From Buxus sempervirens (Eukaryota > Streptophyta > Magnoliopsida > Buxales > Buxaceae), in assembly GCA_947561395.2 (NCBI GenBank), contig OX387183.1, positions 9,971,402 to 10,035,401 of the forward strand: a DNA stretch of 64,000 nt, read 5' to 3'. A model generated the notes under the pieces. The model saw nothing but the letters and a program-made list of their open reading frames with translations. It was not told the DNA's origin and did not search any database. Numbering within the stretch: position 1 is the first letter of the stretch; every line of letters starts with the position of its first letter. This document shows positions 34,873 to 47,010 of this stretch, piece by piece. The translations under genes and the position numbers were made by a program.

Positions 34873-36282
34873 TTTGGTTTGCAGAGATTGTTTAAATCAC
34901 TGAACTCTGTTTATAACAAGGCAAGGACTCAGTTCCTGAACAAGCAAAGGGCATTATCTGAGGTAGTTTTCTGGGCAGAGTGCTTTAATAATTTAGAAAT
35001 CCTACCTGATCAATCTCTCTTCATTGAGATGTGCATAACGGTTATCTTCACATTGCCTCATTTATTCCAAAAGAGTCTCCTGCATGTCACTAGGTATATT
35101 CTTTTAAGTTTTTGAATATTTATAGAGGGTTATAGACTTATAGGATACTTTTCAGAATAAAAGAAGCTCTAAGATTGCAGCTGTAGAAATTTTGCTTTGA
35201 GGGTATGATTACCTTCTCTCCTAGTGGTGAGGGCATAAAATATCTGTATGTGTGCTTCCTTAGATTCATCTCTCAATTTTTTTCTTCTCTCTTTTATATT
35301 AATTTGTGATTCCATGCTTTGTTTGTTGTTTAGACAAACCTTGCCAGGCATAAGTTCAGATTATGCTTTCAACGATCTTTTAACATTTCTGATAGCTATA
35401 CATAAACTTACTGAGTAGCGTGATCATATCTATGATACAAGCAATTAGCCTTACTAGAGGGTGATTCTAGTGTTAAAAACTTCCCCTAACAATAAATATT
35501 TATTTGTTCATGATTGATTCTAGTGTCAAAGGCCCCTAGGAGCAATACCATCATCTATGCTGGGGTTAGAGGCTCTAACTGGAAGTTTGGATGATTTTGG
35601 CTTTGAAGATTATCTCGATGGTAACACAATTACAATCCTGATAGTAAATTTTTTTGTTTTTTCATTACAATTTTTGTGCAAACTGCTATGAAATAAATAA
35701 TAGGCTTCAAATCCTCATAGTATCCATCTTGGGATGAATGCTTATGCGTTCACTTGAAAAGCCAACGTCTTGGTGATTGGCTATGGTGCGAAGTGGTTCC
35801 CATGATTTCAGAAGTGGGCAAATATAGTATATATTTAACATTCCCGCAATCTGAAACCAATTTCTGAACAAACTATGTCCTATATTTGCTATGTCAGCAA
35901 GTTATATCTTTGAGGAAGGTCCTCTGTCACTAATAAGGATTAAGGGATATGATGACCTAGGAATCCATAAGAAGTAGAACTTCAAATTCCCATATCAGTT
36001 TATGTATTGATGAGGACGAGCATCTCTTCTTTTCTGTTATGAGTAATGTATATCTAAATAATCCAAAAAAGGAAAATTGGTAACCGTGGGATCAGTTGAT
36101 ATTCATTAACGTGATTACCTTACTGTTTGATTTTTTTTTTTTTTTTTGGGTAATGAACTTACTGTTTGATGTTGCTTACAGATCCACGTGACTCAGAAAC
36201 TTTCCGGCCGACAGACATGCATCATGGAATGGAAGTTTGCGTCGGCCTCTCCAAGGGACCAATCTGCCCGAGTTTCATTTAA
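34873..36282 (+). pseudogene. Exon-like host gene fragments in the 4.4-kb MULE (unidentified)
   Basis: After a TTTGCAG acceptor, 34873-34950 encodes RLFKSLNSVYNKARTQFLNK and continues to about 35095 (ECFNNLEILPDQSLF, TLPHLFQKSLLHVTR) before a GTATAT donor. 35529-35622 encodes LGAIPSSMLGLEALTGSLDD followed by FGFEDYLD and a GTAACA donor. 36181-36282 encodes DPRDSETFRPTDMHHGMEVC and ends GLSKGPICPSFI before TAA. The pieces look like the C-terminal exons of one real protein in order, but I cannot name the family. No start exon or promoter was found. Confidence 0.4.
36119..36170 (-). mobile_element. LINE-tail micro-insertion with 13-bp TSD
   Basis: CTTACTGTTTGAT occurs at 36119-36131 and 36158-36170, flanking poly(T) followed by GGGTAATGAA. 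It sits just upstream of the last exon-like piece in the MULE. Confidence 0.7.
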
Positions 36283-38764
36283 ATCAGTGAACTGAAAAGT
36301 AAAAAATTTTCCATTATGTTGTGAGGGTGGTTAAAATACGTTGGCTGGCATTCTGAATTTGGTCTCATAATTCAAAATCTTAACAATTATTCTTTGGGGT
36401 TTCATAATTGGGTATCTGTTTTATCAGAACGATAGGCTGGTGGTGGTAAATATATGAAACTTGTATTGATGGAACGTTGTGAGATAACCGGGATCAATGT
36501 CCCATTTGTGGAAACTCATCTTCAGCTGCATCGCTTGCAAAGATAGGGAGAAGCTGTGTTCTCACTTCTCACTCATCTTCCCATTAAATGAAGAGAGTCG
36601 CATGGAGAACATCTGATTCCTTTCCAAGGACATAGAACAGACGAATTGCCAGAAGGGCATCAAGAACATGACAAAACATCAAGTTCTTTGTTCTCTGAAT
36701 GGACTTGTTTAATAAAGGAAGGTACATCTTGTCCATGTTTAATGTGATAAAATAAATGAAACAACACGAGTATGCTACGCTTTTAAACTCAACCCTCACC
36801 AAAAAAACTTCTCCAACATGTTACAACTTCGATAACGCTTCCATCACCAGATTAAAACCTCAACACACTGAAGGATATCCCGTGGATATTATTTTTGTTA
36901 TTCTCTACAACACAATTCACAAAGACAATTTCCTAAAGAGTATTTTGCATCAACAGCACAAGTAGCCGAATACCCAATTTGATGAGTGCAAAAATGGCAT
37001 CCCACCTTGCTTGAAAGATAAGAGCATTATAAACCTCCACCATCACCCTTATGCCCAACATCTTCTGCTAATAGCCTTGCATCTGAATTATTTAGCCATG
37101 ACGTTTAACCCTGTTTCTGCCACTTCCACCTTCTTAAAACCGCCTCAAGAACCTTTGCACGTGCTTGGCTTTTCCTTGCTTCATCTTCAACCCAAGACCT
37201 GCACACATTTTGTAAGAATTATGAATTATATATCATACACCTATGGTTACCCCTGATGATAAAAGATGATGACAAATTATTGCATAATTAGCCAACACCA
37301 ATAGCAGTTAAGCGACTACTTAAAACTGGGGCATCCTTGAAAGAATAAAATTATATTTCATTTGTATATATAGAAGATTAGTAAACTACCAGTCTAGCAC
37401 ATATAATATGGGGTTCTGCTTTACATAAAGAATGAAACTGCACTTGCTCTACATACTGATATTGGCAATCAGAAAAAAACGAAGATTAAAACAATGGCTG
37501 CAGCAATAAAAATCCAAACATGCAAATTTAAACCAGTGGATCACTCACTAATTGTCTTACAGAGTTCCACACAAGTCAGAATACCACAGAGAAAGATCCA
37601 ATCCGGTTTTCAGCGTCTCCGTGCTAATCCCGATTTCAAATCTTAATAGGAAAGAAGTCTTTTTTTACGGACCGGAGTCTGAACGGAGTAACGATTCCTC
37701 TTCGGAAAAAAAAAAACTGTTTACAAACTGCAGTTTTAGGGGGAGGGAGGACGGTGCCAGGAAGAAGAAGAACACAGAAAACACTGAAACAACTGAAATT
37801 TCTAGTGTGACTCGTACGAGAACCAAAAGAGTCCTCGTCACAAATAGATAAATACAAAGTTTGAGAAATTCAAACAGAGGAGAACATAACAGAAATTTTT
37901 ATAAAAGTTTTTTGCAGAAAACATAGCTGGTAACGAGACAACAAAACACCGGCTCAAACAGCTCTCCAGAGCATCGTTTAAAATTTCAATTTCCAAACAA
38001 TTTCGATGCTAAATAAACAATTCTTCCATTCTATAATCCTCTTCTCAAAACAGAATCACAAATCTCTAAAACCTAATCAAGATTTCCGGCTCGATAGTAA
38101 ATAAAACGAGAACGTCCAATAACAGACTGAAGGCCTGCCTACATGTTCCATCACTTTCCCAATCCAGAATCGAAAGCATCCGACGAAAACAAATACAAAT
38201 CAAGAATTTATTTCACGCATGAACATGGAGATCTACAAAAATGACCGATACAAACAAGAAACAGAATAAATAAACACGAAACTCTGAATAAGAAAGAAAA
38301 ACACGATAGATTTCGATCACATACCTATATCGGACGCGCGCCTTTACGAATCAACAACTCTAGGATTCTTCAATATTTCTCAATCGAATCTCCAATGGCG
38401 AAAGATCGCGTCGCACAGAGAGTTCTTCGCATGTTATCCGTTTGGTGAGGAAAATCTTGAGAAACGGACTGGTTGAGGACGGGGTGTTCTTGCAGGAAGA
38501 TGGCAAGATGGCAAGACAGGAATGCTTAGAGAGAAGACGGCAGCTGGAGACGGGGTGTTCTTGCAGGAAGACGGTAGCTGGACTTCTTCGCAGGAAGATG
38601 GAGGGAAAAGGAAGATGGATTGGGACAGGTGGGCGGATCCGATTTCGTCTGTAGAGAGAAAAGGAAGATGGAGGGAAATCAACATTTTGATTTCCCTCCA
38701 CTTTTTTGCTGAATGCTCGGACTGACGGAAACGGTAACGCAAACGTGAAGTTTGCGTTAATTCG
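36283..38764. other. Right half of the 4.4-kb MULE
   Basis: No gene called. 38440-38610 contains two copies of GGGGTGTTCTTGCAGGAAGA in related units. On the minus strand a leader-like exon with donor GGTATGTGATCG (about 38325-38336) suggests a second captured 5' end. Both are tentative. Confidence 0.4.
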
Positions 38765-39493
38765 CATGCTTAAACACTTGGGACAGGTGGGCGGATGGGA
38801 TTTCGTCTGGACGTAACGCTGTAGATAGGGCTGTACAGTCCACCATCCGCTTTTCTCTTGCATTGACTTTTACCTTTCAGATGTTTCGTGTGGGAACATC
38901 TCTCTCAAACATAGAGAAAAGTGTGTCACAACTATTTTGAAGGCTTTTAAACTTTTAAGGGAACATGATGAGAATCAAATACGAAATGTTGATTAAATAT
39001 CAAATAAGGGTTGGTTTTGGGCTACCGTTAGGCAAAGATCTATAGAGGAAGAGGTGATTGATCAATATGGGAGGAGATTTCTTGGGCTTCCGACAACCAC
39101 GCTCCCAGCAGATCAGCCTTTTTGAAGCGAAGGAGATGGAGCTCCTCTTCGTTAGGTCGCCTTGCCGGCCTTGAGATCCAAGAGAAGGGAAAGAGTTCCC
39201 GGCCATGGAGATATATATTTCCGTTCTCAGAGGGACAATTCATGGTGGAAGAGCCAAGTCTTTGGTTTGCATGCAACTCACACCCCGCAAATGGATCTTT
39301 GCTATCTTGGGAGGGAAGGCCCAGATTACGTTAAGTGTCAACCGTTTTACCGAACTAAAATCCCATAACTGCAAATAGGGGCTCATTTGATTTCATTTTC
39401 AATTAAATATTACTAACGATTACAAAAGTTCTCACATCATACCTTGATTTAGAGTTCAATCCAAGCTTTCAAGTTTTATTTCAAAGTGTTCTG

Positions 39494-40583
39494 TTTTTTT
39501 TTTTTTTTTTTGATACGAAGAAGCCAGTAAATAAAAAAAGGAAAATTACACGTTCCTAAATACAAGTCTAGAAGACGATTTGCCATAGAAATCATCCAAA
39601 ATAACAGCCCGAATGGGTTCAGGAGGAGAAGAAACCCAGAAACAGGAGTAATGGTCCAGTGCAAAGTTTGCAAGTCGATCAGCAGCTCCATTCGCCTCGC
39701 TGTAGATCTGCCGAATCCTTGCCAAGATGAAAAAATTGCATAGATGCCTCGCCTCTTGGAGGAAAGAGCTGATTCTCAAAGGAGTGCTTGTAACGTTGAG
39801 GAAGCTTTGTGCCACTGATTTGGAATCACTTTCAATCTGAATTCTAGGGAAGTTTAGTGCCAATGCCATTCTGATCCCCTCAACAAGGGCCTGAGATTCT
39901 GCCATCAATGAGTTTGTGACCCCAATGCCTTGTGCTAGAGCTCCCACTATACGCCCATCCTCGTTCCTTAGTATAGCACCAATGGCCGCCCTCCCCGGTG
40001 CACCTATTGTTGCCCCATCCACGTTGAGAGTGACCTATCCCACATTTGGTCTGCACCATCTGATGTTGATTTCTTCTGTTTCACTAACCTTTGTCTTGCT
40101 GCCCATATCAGCTAACTTCTTGGAGTCTTCCTGGAGAGAAGAGAAAAGGGAAGAAGTGAGATTTATTGAAGGTTTTAAGTTCTCAAAAATTACCTTGTTC
40201 CTGGATATCCAAATTCCCCAGCAAAGGTTAGCCCACGCAGCTCCCATTTCATCTGATTTTTTCTTTCCCAGGTGTTGGCTGTCCAATATCACTTCAAATA
40301 GCCACTCTTTGAAGCTCATGGGTGTATGATGAAAGATACGGCCACCCACAGCCCCAAACCAAATAGCTCTAGTGAAGTCACAATTCAGAAATAAGTGCTC
40401 AGCTGTCTCCTGTTCCTTGTTGCATAGGCTACATAGCTCGATGGGGGCCCCAAGCCTAAAGTGGAGGATATCATTTGTAGCATTGGCTCCATTGCTACAC
40501 TTCCACAAGAACATTCTGATCTTCTGTGGGCATGGGAGCTTCCATAGCTTGAGCCATTTCCTGTTCTCATAGACAGAAACACC
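39494..40583 (-). mobile_element. 5'-truncated LINE (1,090 bp) with 11-bp TSD
   Basis: Flanked by AAAGTGTTCTG (39483-39493) and AAAGTATTCTG (40584-40594). The poly(A) tail shows as T18 at 39494-39511. On the minus strand the upstream frame (40514-40035) carries the LINE zinc-binding region (FLWKCSNGANATNDILHFRL, CSLCNKEQETAEHLFLNC), then a stop (40035-40037). The RNase H domain follows immediately in the same frame (40034-39546), beginning VTLNVDGATIGAPGRAAIGA and including IQIESDSKSVAQSF and the tail EANGAADRLANFA. Only this one stop interrupts about 340 codons, so the insertion is fairly young. The reverse transcriptase and endonuclease are missing. Confidence 0.9.
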
Positions 40584-41619
40584 AAAGTATTCTGTTACTT
40601 TAGGCCTTTGGTTGGATCAGTTGCTTGGTGGGCTCGGCTTGATTAAGGCTCAACTTGCTTACTTTATCTTACGTCATAGTTTCCTGACTTAAAAGTTGTA
40701 AAAAGGGTTAGGTTTTGGGTGTAAGAGGTAAGTTTCAACCTTACTGATGTAATCTTTCGAATGTGTAAATTTTGGATTAAGGCAAGCTTTAATGAGCTAG
40801 TTGAAGACTTGAGAAATCTTCACAGCCTAAACCTTGAAAATTTTCAATTCCTCTCAGATCTTTCATTAGTCTTTTGTATCAGTCTCTAATGAGATTAATA
40901 CACCTGCCCTTAAATTGGTCTAGGAATTTAAATTGCAAAGGAAAACTTGCCAATTCAAGCGGTATGCATATTAATTTCATTGGAGACTGTTACAAGATAC
41001 TGATAGAGGATCTGGAAAGAATAGCTACCAAACTCTTTAACGACACCGAAACTTGTGGTTTATGTGCCCTAGACGATTTGTTTATGATGCTAATGGTTAA
41101 AAATCAATAAAATATGAATTTAGTTATTTAATTACTCTTGTCACTTCTATAAAATATTTGTAAACTATGCCTACAAAGAAAACCCAAACCTAATTTTTAT
41201 ATTAAACTATGCCTGAATAGTTGTAAGGTTGATTAATTGAGTCAGTTCTAAAGAAAACCCAAACCTAATTTTTAGCCTACAAAGCATCCCTTATAGGTAT
41301 GGCCCGTGGAGTGGCACAGCTTACCCATTCAACCTATCCCAATTGCAATATTCTACGTAATTATATATTAAATAACATTATACCCTTAATCATACAAATA
41401 TAAAATATTGTTGAAAATTGTGCAACTTTGAACAGTAATGTTCGAGAAGAAAATAGAATAAGAATAAAAGAGAACATAGAGAATAAATTGAGTCTCTTGA
41501 TTCCACTAATTTTTTAATTTGTGCATGAAGATTCTCTTAAAGACTACAAAGTTTCATATTGGCCTGGCCTCATACACTGAACCTTCTCATATGAAAAAGA
41601 CCCGATAATCAAACGATCG

Positions 41620-41737
41620 GATGGAATCATCTTGTAGTCAATGTTTTTTTACAATTATAAATTTTTCAAGTGGGTCTACATGAAAGAATATTGACCCTGA
41701 AATGCTCAGCATGACAACATCTCGTAACCAAAACGAG
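41620..41737. mobile_element. Partial MITE shared with unit A
   Basis: Counterpart of 24290-24426; the left arm is eroded but the right arm CTCAGCATGACAACATCTCG remains. Confidence 0.5.
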
Positions 41738-41964
41738 GGCTAATTCAAGTAATATAACGGACAATTTCATTCCTTCGAATGAGACGTGATGTGATGAAAC
41801 TAGTAAAAGAAGTCGTTGAGTGCCCTTCTTTTTCTTCTAAGGGTGCATCAACTGCACATATGTAAAGTTATAACCGGATAGTTGGAGAAAATGGAACAAT
41901 TTTCAACTTTTTTAAGTTTAAATGTATTGATACGGAGAAGACTGTTATACCCTTATATTAATAA

Positions 41965-42390
41965 GGGAAATTTACAATAACCCCCCCTGAGGTATGGCGA
42001 GGGGGCACGGACACCCCCTGTGGTTTCAAATTGATCACTTATAAGCCCTAAGCTTCTCGAAACCGTCGCGTTGCACCCCCACCGTGAGTTTGAGAGAGAC
42101 GGAGTTAACTTAACAATTATCAAAGACGAAATTGCCCCTGCTCTTAAGCGACATGCCCTTCTCTTTCCCCCTTCTCTTTCCCCCTTCTCCTTCGCGCAAG
42201 AACCCTTCTCTCTGATGCACCCGGAGCGAGCGAGCGCGAGTCGCGGAGCTGCCAACGGAGGGAGGTTTTCCGGTAAGGGTTTAAATCAAACGACTTGATT
42301 TTGGTTTTCTTCTTCCTTTCATTTCGTTTTTGATTTTAGGTTTTGATGTCGTTTTCGGTTTTAGGGTTTCATTGCGTTTTTGATTTTCGG
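41965..42390 (+). repeat. Left terminal inverted repeat of the 6.8-kb MULE
   Basis: Pairs with 48375-48799. It includes a CCCCTTCTCTTTC direct repeat and a GC-rich GAGCGAGCGAGCGCGAG tract, then a GTAAGGGT-like donor at 42272 that may begin a leader intron of the transposase gene. Confidence 0.85.
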
Positions 42391-42469
42391 TTTTAGGTTT
42401 TGATGTCGTTTTCGTTTTTGATTTTAGGTTTTGATGTCGTTTTCGGTTTTAGGGTGTCTGTGTCTGTGG

Positions 42470-42775
42470 GGTTCACGAGTGATTACGAGTGCATAGATTG
42501 TGACATTTGACTAAGGTGGGGACGAAGAATAGTTTTACTGTTTGGGTTATTCCCTTTTATGCACAAAATCAAACGAAGACCAGTGGGGTTCACAACTTTA
42601 GTTTTACTGTTTGGGTTAATCCCCTTTATGCACAAAATCAAACGAAGACTAGTGGGGTTCACAACTTTTTGTACGAAGACCAGTGGGGTTCACAACTTTA
42701 GTTTTACTGTTTGGGTTAATCCCCTTTATGCACAAAATCAAACGAAGACTAGTGGGGTTCACAACTTTTTGTCTT
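42470..42775. repeat. Subterminal direct repeats of the MULE
   Basis: The motif AGTGGGGTTCACAACTT occurs four times (about 42583, 42651, 42682, 42751), and a variant, GTGGGGTTCACGAGTG, lies at about 42467. They sit within larger units containing AGTTTTACTGTTTGGGTTA and CACAAAATCAAACGAAGAC. Inverted matches (GTGAACCCCACTA) lie near the other end at about 48160, 48195 and 48270. Repeats of this kind next to MULE TIRs are candidate transposase-binding sites. Confidence 0.75.
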
Positions 42776-42854
42776 GAGTTAGATAAGATCACATGTATGC
42801 TTTCGTTTTGATTTTTCTATGATCTTCCCTCCCTTTAGGTGCTGTTGTGATAAC

Positions 42855-45369
42855 ATGTTTACTATTGCGGTTCATCATGCAAGAGGAGTTGAGTACATTG
42901 ATGATGTGGATGCGGATAGATACAGTTACATAGATTTAGCAACGGATGTGGCAGATGCAATTGGTGTTCAACCTGGAAATGCATTGAGTATTAAATTCCG
43001 AGTTCCTCGATCACGCGATTTTTGTATTATTGACGGTGATGCACCCCTTATGCGGATGTTCGAATTGCATAGAGGGTTGCCTGAAATCTATATGGTAGGA
43101 GAAGAAATTGTTGCAACCGTGTTGTCACGAGTGGCAAATGAGAATGCAACACGAGTGGCAAGTAAGAATGCAACCTCATCGGGTGCTGGCAATAGAGATG
43201 AGCAAGGGCAAGGTCAAGCTGCAGAAGAAGCAGAATTAACAGAAGATGAAGATTGGGTAAATGAAGAAGTTGTAATTAGTGATAGTGAAGAAGAAGAAGT
43301 AAGCAGTGAAGAAGAAGAAGTAAGCAGTGAAGAAGAGAGAAATGAATCACCCGAGGCAGATATAGGTGAGGGCAATGAAGGAGGGGATGAGGATGCGCTA
43401 TCAAATTGTGAGTCTGATCCTGATTACCAAAGTCTAAGTGATTCTGATGAAGATAATGGAAGTGGGGGTGATGAATTTGACATGGAGCATGGCATGGAGG
43501 ACCCCAAGTTCCAAAGGGGTACCCAATTTGCTAATATTCATGATTTTAGGAAAGCACTAGCTGAATTTGCAATCAAGGAAGGTTTTAACCTAAAGAGGAT
43601 TAAGAATGAAAAGAAGAGGATTACAGTTTCATGTGCTGTTCAGGATTGCAAGTGGAGATTACATGCATCCCTGAAACCAGATGGGGTCACATATATGATC
43701 AAGACATTTCAACCAGAACACTCTTGTTCACGTGTCCACAAGAATTTTGAAGCCAATTCTAGATGGATATCAAACAAGATTCTCCCACAAGTTCGTGCAA
43801 ATCCGAAGGTCCAGATTTCAACCATTAGGGAGATGGTCCAAAGTCAGTTTGGTGTCGAGCCTAGTGAAATGCAGTTGAGGAGGGCAAGGAGGAAAGCCGT
43901 TGAGGTCCTAGAAGGAAGCCATAGATTGTCGTATGGCATTTTATGGAGATATGCTGAAATAATTAGAGCTACCAACCCTGGGAGTGTGGTGAAGATTGAG
44001 TCAGAGAGGGTTGCTATATCTTCAGCTCCTATGTTCAAGAGGATATTCATTAGCTTTGCATCGATGAGGTTGGGGTTGCTTCATGGATGTCGACCCTTCA
44101 TTGGATTAGACGGCTGTCATTTGAAGGGTCCATATGGAGGTGTGTTGCTAGCTGCTGTTGCCTTAGATGCCAATGGAGGATTGTTTCCTATAGGATATGC
44201 AGTGGTAGAAGCAGAGACATATTATAGTTGGAGTTTTTTTTCTACAGAACCTCCATGTGGTCCTTAGTGCAGTGGATCGACCATGGACAATTATGACTGA
44301 TAGGCAAAAGGTATGTACTAATTTAATCAACATTATTTGTTACAGTTGCATGTCGAAATTTTTACATGTACTTACCACTGAACTTGTTGTTTGACTGTAG
44401 GGTATACTCAAGGCAATTGGGGAGGTGTTACCCCATGTTCATCAACGTTACTGTACACGACATATGTACAGTAACTTTAAGACACTTCACAAGGGGCTTT
44501 TGCTGAAGAATTTGTTCTGGGCAGCAGTTAGAGCGTACACTGTGTACGAGTTCAATGATGCAATGGACCGGTTGAAGAATGCATCAATTGATGCGTATAA
44601 TTGGTTGAAGGAAATTCCAGTGGAGACTTGGTCAAGACACGCATTTGAGAAGCGTGTTAGATGTGATCATGTAACAAACAATTTGACGGAGTCTTTCAAT
44701 CAGTGGGTTGGGGATCTAAGAGAGAAGCCAATTTTGGCATTGTTGGAGGGTATAAGGATGAGGTGGATGGTGAAGATCCAGAAAAGGCATCATAATGCAT
44801 CTTCTTGGACTAAATTGGTTACTCCAAGAATTTTTGCAACCTTGGATGCAAGGAGAAAGGCTAGTAGGAGTTGTACTGTATTGTTTGCTGGTAGGGACGA
44901 ATATGAGGTAGCTGATGAAACTGGCAGATATACAGTGAAGTTGAATATCAGATCATGTACATGCCTAGTGTGGGATGTGTCGGGGGTACCGTGTAAGCAT
45001 GCAATTCAATCCATGGTACATCGCAGGAGTAATCCAGAAGAACTTTGCGACCCCTACTTCACAGTTGCTGCATACTTGAGAGCATATGAGCAGATTATCC
45101 ATCCTATTCCAAACGAAAGGATGTGGCCTACTGTTGATACGGACCCATTAATGCCCCCAACACTTCGTCGTCTAACCGGAAGACCATGAAAAAATAGAAG
45201 GAAAGAGGCAGATGAACCAAGGAATGGAAGCCAGATACGTAGATCAAGTACCCTACATTGTTGCATATGTGGTGAATTCGGGCATAATCGAAGGACTTGC
45301 CAGCGTGGCCCGACAAAGGCTAAAGGCAAAGCTTCTACTTCTAGGAATACACAAGGGGGAGAAAATTAA
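42855..45369 (+). pseudogene. MuDR-type MULE transposase, one frameshift and one in-frame stop
   Basis: The start MFTIAVHHARGVEY is chosen because a splice acceptor (CCTTTAG, 42832-42838) precedes it; an upstream ATG (42819) lies across that site. In order: N-terminal domain, an acidic Glu/Ser stretch (about residues 120-215), a MuDR zinc domain (CAVQDCKWRLHA, EHSC), the transposase core with GLDGCHLKG (Asp about 419) and MTDRQKG, an intron at 44311-44400, a SWIM finger (CTCLVWDVSGVPCKHA), and a CCHC knuckle (CCICGEFGHNRRTC). A run of eight T at 44234-44241 shifts the frame where seven would keep it, and TGA at 45187-45189 interrupts the C-terminus before the knuckle. The length without these breaks would be about 807 aa, near that of maize MURA. 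It acts in the nucleus on element ends. Inactive as written, unless the breaks are sequencing errors. Confidence 0.92.
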
Positions 45370-46030
45370 TTGGCTGGTAAGAACACGTGAATGAATATCT
45401 TCATTATTTATTTGCTTGTTCTTAACCTTTGGACAAATCAAAATATGCATCTCATGTTATTGATTTTACTGTTGTTTAATAGGTCGATGCTGCTATCAAG
45501 TACCCTCCATCTCATGTTATTGATTTTATGCTACAAGTGTGTGCCATCAAATCTGTGAATATAAGGTATCAAATGTGTACAATGTCAAAAGTAGTCTGTC
45601 ACTTTTTGGAGACCTTATATCTTGAGAATTTATTTATCAGATATTGCTTATTTAACTGTTGTTTGAATTGTTTGGTGTTTTGTAGGTGGGTGTTGGGAGA
45701 AAAGATTGTCAATTGAAAGAACGGAGGGGAAATGTTCTTGGAGTTTTTTGGTTAATCATGTTGTAGAAACCTAGCAGTTTTTTGGTGTTTTGTAGGTGCT
45801 TATTTAACTGCTATCAAGTACCCTAGTTCGTTTTGTTTTTAGTTAATCATGTTTTTTATACTGTTGTTTAACTGTTCTTGGATGTTTTTGGTTAATCATA
45901 GTATGGATATGTTGTTTAACTTTTAGGCCAAAGGTGAGCTTTGACATTTCAGTAAGTGCAACTCCTTGAGTAAAGTTGGTTTAGACAGGTTTTGAACTTT
46001 ACCAGAAAAAAATTAAAGCAACGATGTACG
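45370..46030. other. MULE interior after the transposase
   Basis: 3' untranslated-like, T-rich sequence with duplicated phrases such as CATCTCATGTTATTGATTTT (two copies near 45450 and 45511) and TTTGGTGTTTTGTAGGTG (about 45670 and 45780). No gene. Confidence 0.5.
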
Positions 46031-46034
46031 CAGA

Positions 46035-46535
46035 AAAAAATTAGACAATGGCAAATTCTCCCACCCCCTCATTATCTCTGTCGATGACACTCCATAGAAA
46101 GTTTTGTGCAATGCCATTTGACCAAAGATGGAAATGTTCTATTGGTAAGATAAATGTTCTAATTTCCTTGGCATTACCCGAGGAATTTCTACCAATCCTA
46201 GAAAATAGTTCCAAACTTGCATAGCAAACTTGCAATGTAAGAATAAATGATCGCCTGTTTCTTCATTCTTATAGCACAGCACACCAGCAGTGCAGTCCAC
46301 ATGAATCCTTTTATTTTCAACTGCGAAGGGGCTTTCCATAAGAACTTTTGGGGAAAAGATGAGAAAGAAGCGTTACTCTCCACAAGCAAATGCTCATATA
46401 GAGATTTAGATGAGAATCTGCCAGAAGAGTCTATAATCCATATGAATGAATCTGCTACTGAATGCTCCAATTTCACGTCTTTTAACATCTCAAGCATTAG
46501 TCCTAACTCTACCATCTCTGAATTCTCATGTTATT
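46035..46535 (-). pseudogene. LINE zinc-binding-region fragment nested in the MULE
   Basis: On the minus strand DSFIWIIDSSGRFSSKSLYE and PQKFLWKAPSQLKIKGFMWT, then in a shifted frame CTAGVLCYKNEETGDHLFLH and FAMQVWNYFLGLVEIPR, match the reverse-transcriptase zinc-binding region of plant LINEs. At least one frameshift separates the halves. No RT core or RNase H is present. The ends are not defined. Confidence 0.7.
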
Positions 46536-46666
46536 GACAGATCTGATTGCAAGCAATCTGGGGTCAACTTTATGATCTGATTTTCGACAGATCTGATTCC
46601 CAAATATTTATGATATTAGTAGCACCCAAGATGCCTGGGTCAGTGACATTCCACAACTTATTAATC

Positions 46667-46709
46667 AGTTGCACTTCTGATTACTGATCAAAAAAATAGT
46701 TGCACTTCT
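46667..46709 (+). mobile_element. Tail micro-insertion with 12-bp TSD, plus orientation
   Basis: AGTTGCACTTCT at 46667-46678 and 46698-46709 flanks GATTACTGATCAAAAAAAT. It is the only one of the six micro-insertions with the A tail on the plus strand. Confidence 0.65.
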
Positions 46710-46739
46710 AATCAGTTCCACAACGTTTTCCCATTGATA

Positions 46740-46900
46740 CAGAAAATTAGAGGTTACACAGGTGCATCCAAAATTTACAGCAAATTAGAGGTTACACAGG
46801 TGCCAAATCCAACATCTCCACAGCAACTCCCATTGATACAGAAAATTAGATTCTAATCTAGAAGTTACACAGGTGCATCCAAAATTTACAGCAACACTCG
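46740..46900. repeat. Short imperfect tandem repeats
   Basis: CAGAAAATTAGAGGTTACAC and GTGCATCCAAAATTTACAGC occur two to three times in alternating order. Confidence 0.7.
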
Positions 46901-47010
46901 TACACAAAAAAATTCTGGAATCTTAAGATATATACAATGGAAAATGGAAACATCCAACATTCAACGATAATACTACAACCATGTCCCTAGTTGCAAATTG
47001 ATTATATCAT

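Larger units (their letters stand above)
34439..38849. mobile_element. Mutator-like element (4,411 bp) with perfect 9-bp TSD
   Basis: Begins CGGATGGTGGACTGTACAGC and ends with its inverse. The arms continue for about 85 bp through TACAGCGTTACGTCCA and ATCCGCCCACCTGTCCC. CTTTTCTCT flanks both sides (34430-34438, 38850-38858); unit A carries the uninterrupted target. No transposase is present. The interior has exon-like pieces bounded by GT/AG (34873-35095, 35528-35622, 36181-36282), so this may be a Pack-MULE carrying host gene fragments. Confidence 0.85.
33938..41955. repeat. Segmental duplication unit B, interrupted twice
   Basis: Paralogous to unit A in the pieces 33938-34438, 38850-39493 and 40584-41945. 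The gaps are the 4.4-kb MULE and the 5'-truncated LINE, both with target duplications made of unit sequence. 40730-41150 has no counterpart in unit A and holds a short reading frame (40874-41110) I do not recognise. Confidence 0.8.

Noticed and set aside
39916-40329. Plus-strand reading frame
   Set aside because: Antisense shadow of the LINE zinc-binding/RNase H frames.
42819-42854. Upstream ATG extending the MULE transposase by 12 residues
   Set aside because: It crosses a CCTTTAG splice acceptor and the added residues look non-coding; the ATG at 42855 fits better.
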